Source: a virus. From it: a stretch of DNA of 24,542 nt. Of this stretch, positions 22,707 to 24,542 are shown one piece after another. The stretch covers positions 1 to 24,542 of the IMG/VR virus record IMGVR_UViG_3300037508_000541. The stretch is one strand, 5' to 3'. The notes below the pieces were generated by a model that was not told the DNA's origin, did not search any database, and was given only the letters and a program-made list of their open reading frames with translations. Position 1 is the stretch's first letter. Each line of letters opens with the position of its first letter. The position numbers and the translations under genes are program-made.

Positions 22707-22828
22707 CGGTCGTGCCCCAAAAACAGAGCCGCCCGGCCGGGATTGCTCCAGACCGGGCGGGTACGTGACCAACGGATGCGAGGCCGAGGGTTCACGATAT
22801 GAACTGTTTCAGGAACGCAGTTATCCAT
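22703..22828 (-). CDS. Possible 41-residue basic protein
   Basis: Candidate only. ATG at 22828 has GGAG five bases upstream and its frame ends with TGA at 22705-22703, overlapping the initiator ATG by 4 bases. The product is Arg- and Pro-rich (VNPRPRIRWSRTRPVWSN) and ends LFLGHDR. Codon third positions are less GC-rich than in neighbouring genes, and the frame runs through a strong hairpin and a palindrome, which argues against coding. It may be a leader ORF or chance. An alternative ATG at 22858 lacks an SD. Confidence 0.3.
   Translation of the reverse strand: MDNCVPETVHIVNPRPRIRWSRTRPVWSNPGRAALFLGHDR
22715..22760 (-). terminator. Terminator-like hairpin before the initiator gene
   Basis: On the minus strand CCGCCCGG (22760-22753) pairs perfectly with CCGGGCGG (22736-22729), with a 16-base loop. 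CTCTG then leads into TTTTT (about 22723-22719). An 8-bp GC stem plus T run is intrinsic-terminator-like, though the T run is short and offset by several bases. It lies between the 126-residue gene and the initiator gene, so it could end early transcription or act as an attenuator. It competes with the possible 41-codon ORF. Confidence 0.4.
22790..22804. promoter_or_regulatory. Operator-like palindrome GTTCA-N5-TGAAC
   Basis: GTTCACGATATGAAC has perfect 5-base arms. It is followed by overlapping partial inverted repeats, AACTG...CAGTT (22802-22822), and a second GAAC at 22813. It lies in a comparatively AT-rich part of the only gap in the early region that has visible control elements. A phage repressor or HTH-protein site is plausible; I cannot place a promoter confidently. 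Confidence 0.35.
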
Positions 22829-22878
22829 CAGAACTCCACGACCTCGCCCCCTCACCATACCCGAATCCGCCGCCCCAT

Positions 22879-23259
22879 TCAACCCGCGCGAAGTTCGGCG
22901 ACCCGCTCAATCAGCACCTCAGCCCGCCGAATGTACTCCCGTTCCATCATCTCGGGGTCCAGGTCGACAAAGTGTGTCCACATCGCGTAGTTCTTCGACC
23001 CGAACCACGCCGAGTCGCGATGGATCTGGCCCATGATGGCGTCGAGCTCGTTGCCGAACAGCGCCGCCTTTCGAGGCCTGCTCTTCGGGTGCGGGTCGAG
23101 CGCGCGAATACGGGTCACGTTGCGCTCCACGAAGCCCTCGGCGAGCCGAAGGCAGTTGAAGGCATCGCGGATCACCTCGTTGGCCAGCTCGTCGTAGAGG
23201 CCGCGGCGCGTGTGATCGTGGCGATCGGCGCCGAAGGTGGAATCGACGGTTTCTGTCAT
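22879..23259 (-). CDS. Uncharacterised early protein (126 aa)
   Basis: I do not recognise this protein. It appears mostly helical: LYDELANEVIRDAFNCLRLA, EGFVERNVTRIRAL, a basic stretch (DPHPKSRPRKAALFGNEL), then YAMWTHFVDLDPEMMEREYI and a C-terminal helix RRAEVLIERVAEL. ATG at 23259 is preferred over the longer frame to 23310, which overlaps the MazG-like gene. The gap to that gene is 8 bases. It lies just before the control-like interval. No signal peptide, membrane helix or metal-binding cluster is visible. Confidence 0.6.
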   Translation of the reverse strand: MTETVDSTFGADRHDHTRRGLYDELANEVIRDAFNCLRLAEGFVERNVTRIRALDPHPKSRPRKAALFGNELDAIMGQIHRDSAWFGSKNYAMWTHFVDLDPEMMEREYIRRAEVLIERVAELRAG

Positions 23260-23267
23260 CGGGTGCC

Positions 23268-23534
23268 CTACTTCATTGCGCTGCGCACAAGGAAGTCGTC
23301 CCCGGCGCACTCGAGCTGCTGAGCCAGCCGCATCGCCACCGCGGCAACTTGGATCGCTTCACGCTGGACTGAAAACCGCTTGTTGGCCCGAATCGCATCG
23401 AGCAGTTCGGCCACCTCCTCGGCGAGTACGCCATAAGCTTCGTGCGTCGACGTGAACCAGCCGTACTTGCGGGATGATTCGTCGGCTTCGTCTTGGATGG
23501 CCTTGGCGACGAGCTTGGCGTCCTTCTTCGTCAT
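23268..23534 (-). CDS. MazG-like NTP pyrophosphohydrolase (88 aa)
   Basis: Probable nucleotide pyrophosphohydrolase-like protein that could adjust nucleotide pools during infection. The core helix THEAYGVLAEEVAELLDAI (30-48) holds the EExxE metal-binding motif (E39, E40, E43), followed by KRFSVQREAIQVAAVAMRLA, the second core helix of phage MazG-like proteins. At 88 residues it is a single-domain, short member, and the usual second EXXD is not clear, so activity is uncertain. Its ATG overlaps the methyltransferase stop by one base (TAATG). Confidence 0.75.
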   Translation of the reverse strand: MTKKDAKLVAKAIQDEADESSRKYGWFTSTHEAYGVLAEEVAELLDAIRANKRFSVQREAIQVAAVAMRLAQQLECAGDDFLVRSAMK

Positions 23535-24542
23535 TAGAAAAGCCTCCCCTGCCCGCTGGCTACGGAAAGGTTCTCGCACGCCGCCTTGAAATAGCTGGGC
23601 TTCAGCTCGGCCCCGACGAATCGCCGACCGCAATCGAGAGATACGACGCCCTCTGATCCGATGCCGGCAAATGGCGAGAGCACGAGATCTCCGGGGTTGC
23701 TCCACAGCTTGAGCGCGCGGCGAATCACCTCGATCTGAAGCGGACAGATGTGCCGCTCGTCCTCGTGGTCGCGTGCGCTGCGGAATTGCAGCGTGTCGCT
23801 CGGGTTGATGTCCATCCAAACGGGCGATGCGTACCGCTGCCACAGCGACACAGGGAACTCTTCGGACGTGTGCGACACGCGCTCGAGGTTTTCGCCCGGC
23901 TTGCGCATCGTGACGAGGTAGTCCGGAATGCCCTGCCGAGAGAGGCACGAATCCTTCTTGATCTGCTTGTGGAGCAGTCCAAGCGCCTTCGTACGCTGCA
24001 TCGCGGTAACGGGGTCCTTCCAGATGCACACCTGCGAATGCAGAATCCAGCCCGCATCCTCGAACGCGCGAATCAGCATCCCGCGAAAGTCCTTCAGCCC
24101 GATGAATCCGTCGCGGGCCTTTGACGAGGGAAGATCCATGCAGTGAAACGAAACGAGCCGGCCAGGCTTCGTCACCCGGTAAAGCTCCGGGATCAGGAAT
24201 TTGAAGTGATCGAAGAATTCATCCTCATCGGTGCAGTTGCCCATGTCTCGAGCGTCGTCGGTGTAGGTGTAGAGCGACGCGAAGGGAGGGGAAAACACCG
24301 AGTACCCGATGCTCTCGTCGTCCATCTTCCGCAGCACCTCTACGCAATCGCCATGGTGCATCGTCCATCCGTCACCCGTCCGAACCGCGCCCGTTTCGAT
24401 CGTGTCGAGCCGTTCCGATTGTCCGCCGATCTCTTCGATCATCGTTTCCCTCATCATGCCGACCATCTCGCGGGCCATCTCGTCCGCCGCGGCCTGCTTC
24501 TTTTGAATGTTTCGGAGTACCGCCGCCTCGATGTCGGTCGAT
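23534..24542 (-). CDS. DNA methyltransferase, N4/N6 type, 5' end beyond window
   Basis: Methylates an amino group in DNA using S-adenosylmethionine. With ATG at 24478 as residue 1: GDCVEVLRKMDDESIGYSVF precedes the catalytic SPPF (63-66), and the AdoMet-binding FAGIGSEG (270-277) lies near the C-terminus. This IV-before-I order is the beta class, and SPPF favours cytosine-N4. HICPLQIEVIRRAL (243-256) is also typical. No stop occurs between 24478 and the window edge: 21 further codons (STDIEAAVLRNIQKKQAAAD...) look like the C-terminal helix that joins phage SNF2-type helicases to methylases. The gene may therefore be a helicase-methylase fusion. The stop overlaps the MazG-like start. Possible roles are self-protection from host restriction or expression control. 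Confidence 0.85.
   Translation of the reverse strand, partial: STDIEAAVLRNIQKKQAAADEMAREMVGMMRETMIEEIGGQSERLDTIETGAVRTGDGWTMHHGDCVEVLRKMDDESIGYSVFSPPFASLYTYTDDARDMGNCTDEDEFFDHFKFLIPELYRVTKPGRLVSFHCMDLPSSKARDGFIGLKDFRGMLIRAFEDAGWILHSQVCIWKDPVTAMQRTKALGLLHKQIKKDSCLSRQGIPDYLVTMRKPGENLERVSHTSEEFPVSLWQRYASPVWMDINPSDTLQFRSARDHEDERHICPLQIEVIRRALKLWSNPGDLVLSPFAGIGSEGVVSLDCGRRFVGAELKPSYFKAACENLSVASGQGRLF

Noticed and set aside
22801-22816. LexA-like GAAC-N8-GAAC
   Set aside because: Alphaproteobacterial LexA sites use GAAC/GTTC direct repeats with a 7-base spacer; this spacing is 8, and the host class is unknown. It is noted only as part of the palindrome region.
22441-23268. tRNA, CRISPR, integrase attachment site or insertion sequence
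   Set aside because: I looked for cloverleaf sequence, regularly spaced repeats and flanking inverted repeats here and across the window and saw none that stand out; a tool-based scan was not possible.

Overview
This window is a stretch of a tailed double-stranded DNA phage (or prophage) genome from a GC-rich host. Every gene I can support lies on the minus strand, so transcription runs from position 24542 towards 1. Most junctions are 1- or 4-base stop/start overlaps or gaps of only a few bases, as in one long phage operon set. Strong Shine-Dalgarno (SD) sequences, frequent GTG and occasional TTG starts, and Sec signal peptides ending AMA-Q suggest a Gram-negative, probably proteobacterial host. 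That host assignment is inference. I see no integrase, lysis gene, DNA polymerase, tRNA, rRNA, insertion sequence or CRISPR array.

Early/replication region (about 19857-24542). In transcription order it holds a DNA methyltransferase that runs off the right edge and may be the C-terminal half of a helicase-methylase fusion, a MazG-like nucleotide pyrophosphohydrolase, and an unknown 126-residue protein. Next comes a short control-like interval (22707-22878) with a palindrome, a terminator-like hairpin and a possible 41-codon ORF. Then follow a lambda-O-like replication initiator with a repeat-bearing purine-rich tract inside its gene, a probable helicase loader, and a run of very small coupled genes: two HTH proteins, a 21-residue single-membrane-helix peptide, a small acidic protein, a coiled-coil protein, a PD-(D/E)XK nuclease and a small zinc-binding-like protein.

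Head and packaging region (about 12040-19856). Order: small terminase, large terminase (GpA-like with a Cys4 zinc ribbon), P22-type portal, acidic scaffold-like protein, N4-gp56-family major capsid protein, a small post-capsid protein, and an SU10-type head-tail adaptor. A roughly 300-base leader with two GC hairpins precedes the capsid gene. Another strong hairpin precedes the adaptor gene.

Tail and ejection region (1-12040). Order: fibre-like protein, glycine-rich adhesin-like protein, nozzle-like tail protein, small helix-plus-beta protein, tailspike-like beta-helix protein, a second virion-like beta protein, four probable internal/ejection proteins, and a left-edge protein open at position 1. 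There is no tape measure and no tail sheath, so a short-tailed (podovirus) virion is the best reading.

The most unusual feature is that three genes in the tail region (1-839, 5279-6553, 6516-8204) start with clear Sec/SPI-type signal peptides. Two of them also share a glycine linker followed by an Asp-rich, calcium-loop-like motif and are unusually rich in cysteine. They may form an exported protein set rather than, or in addition to, ordinary tail parts.
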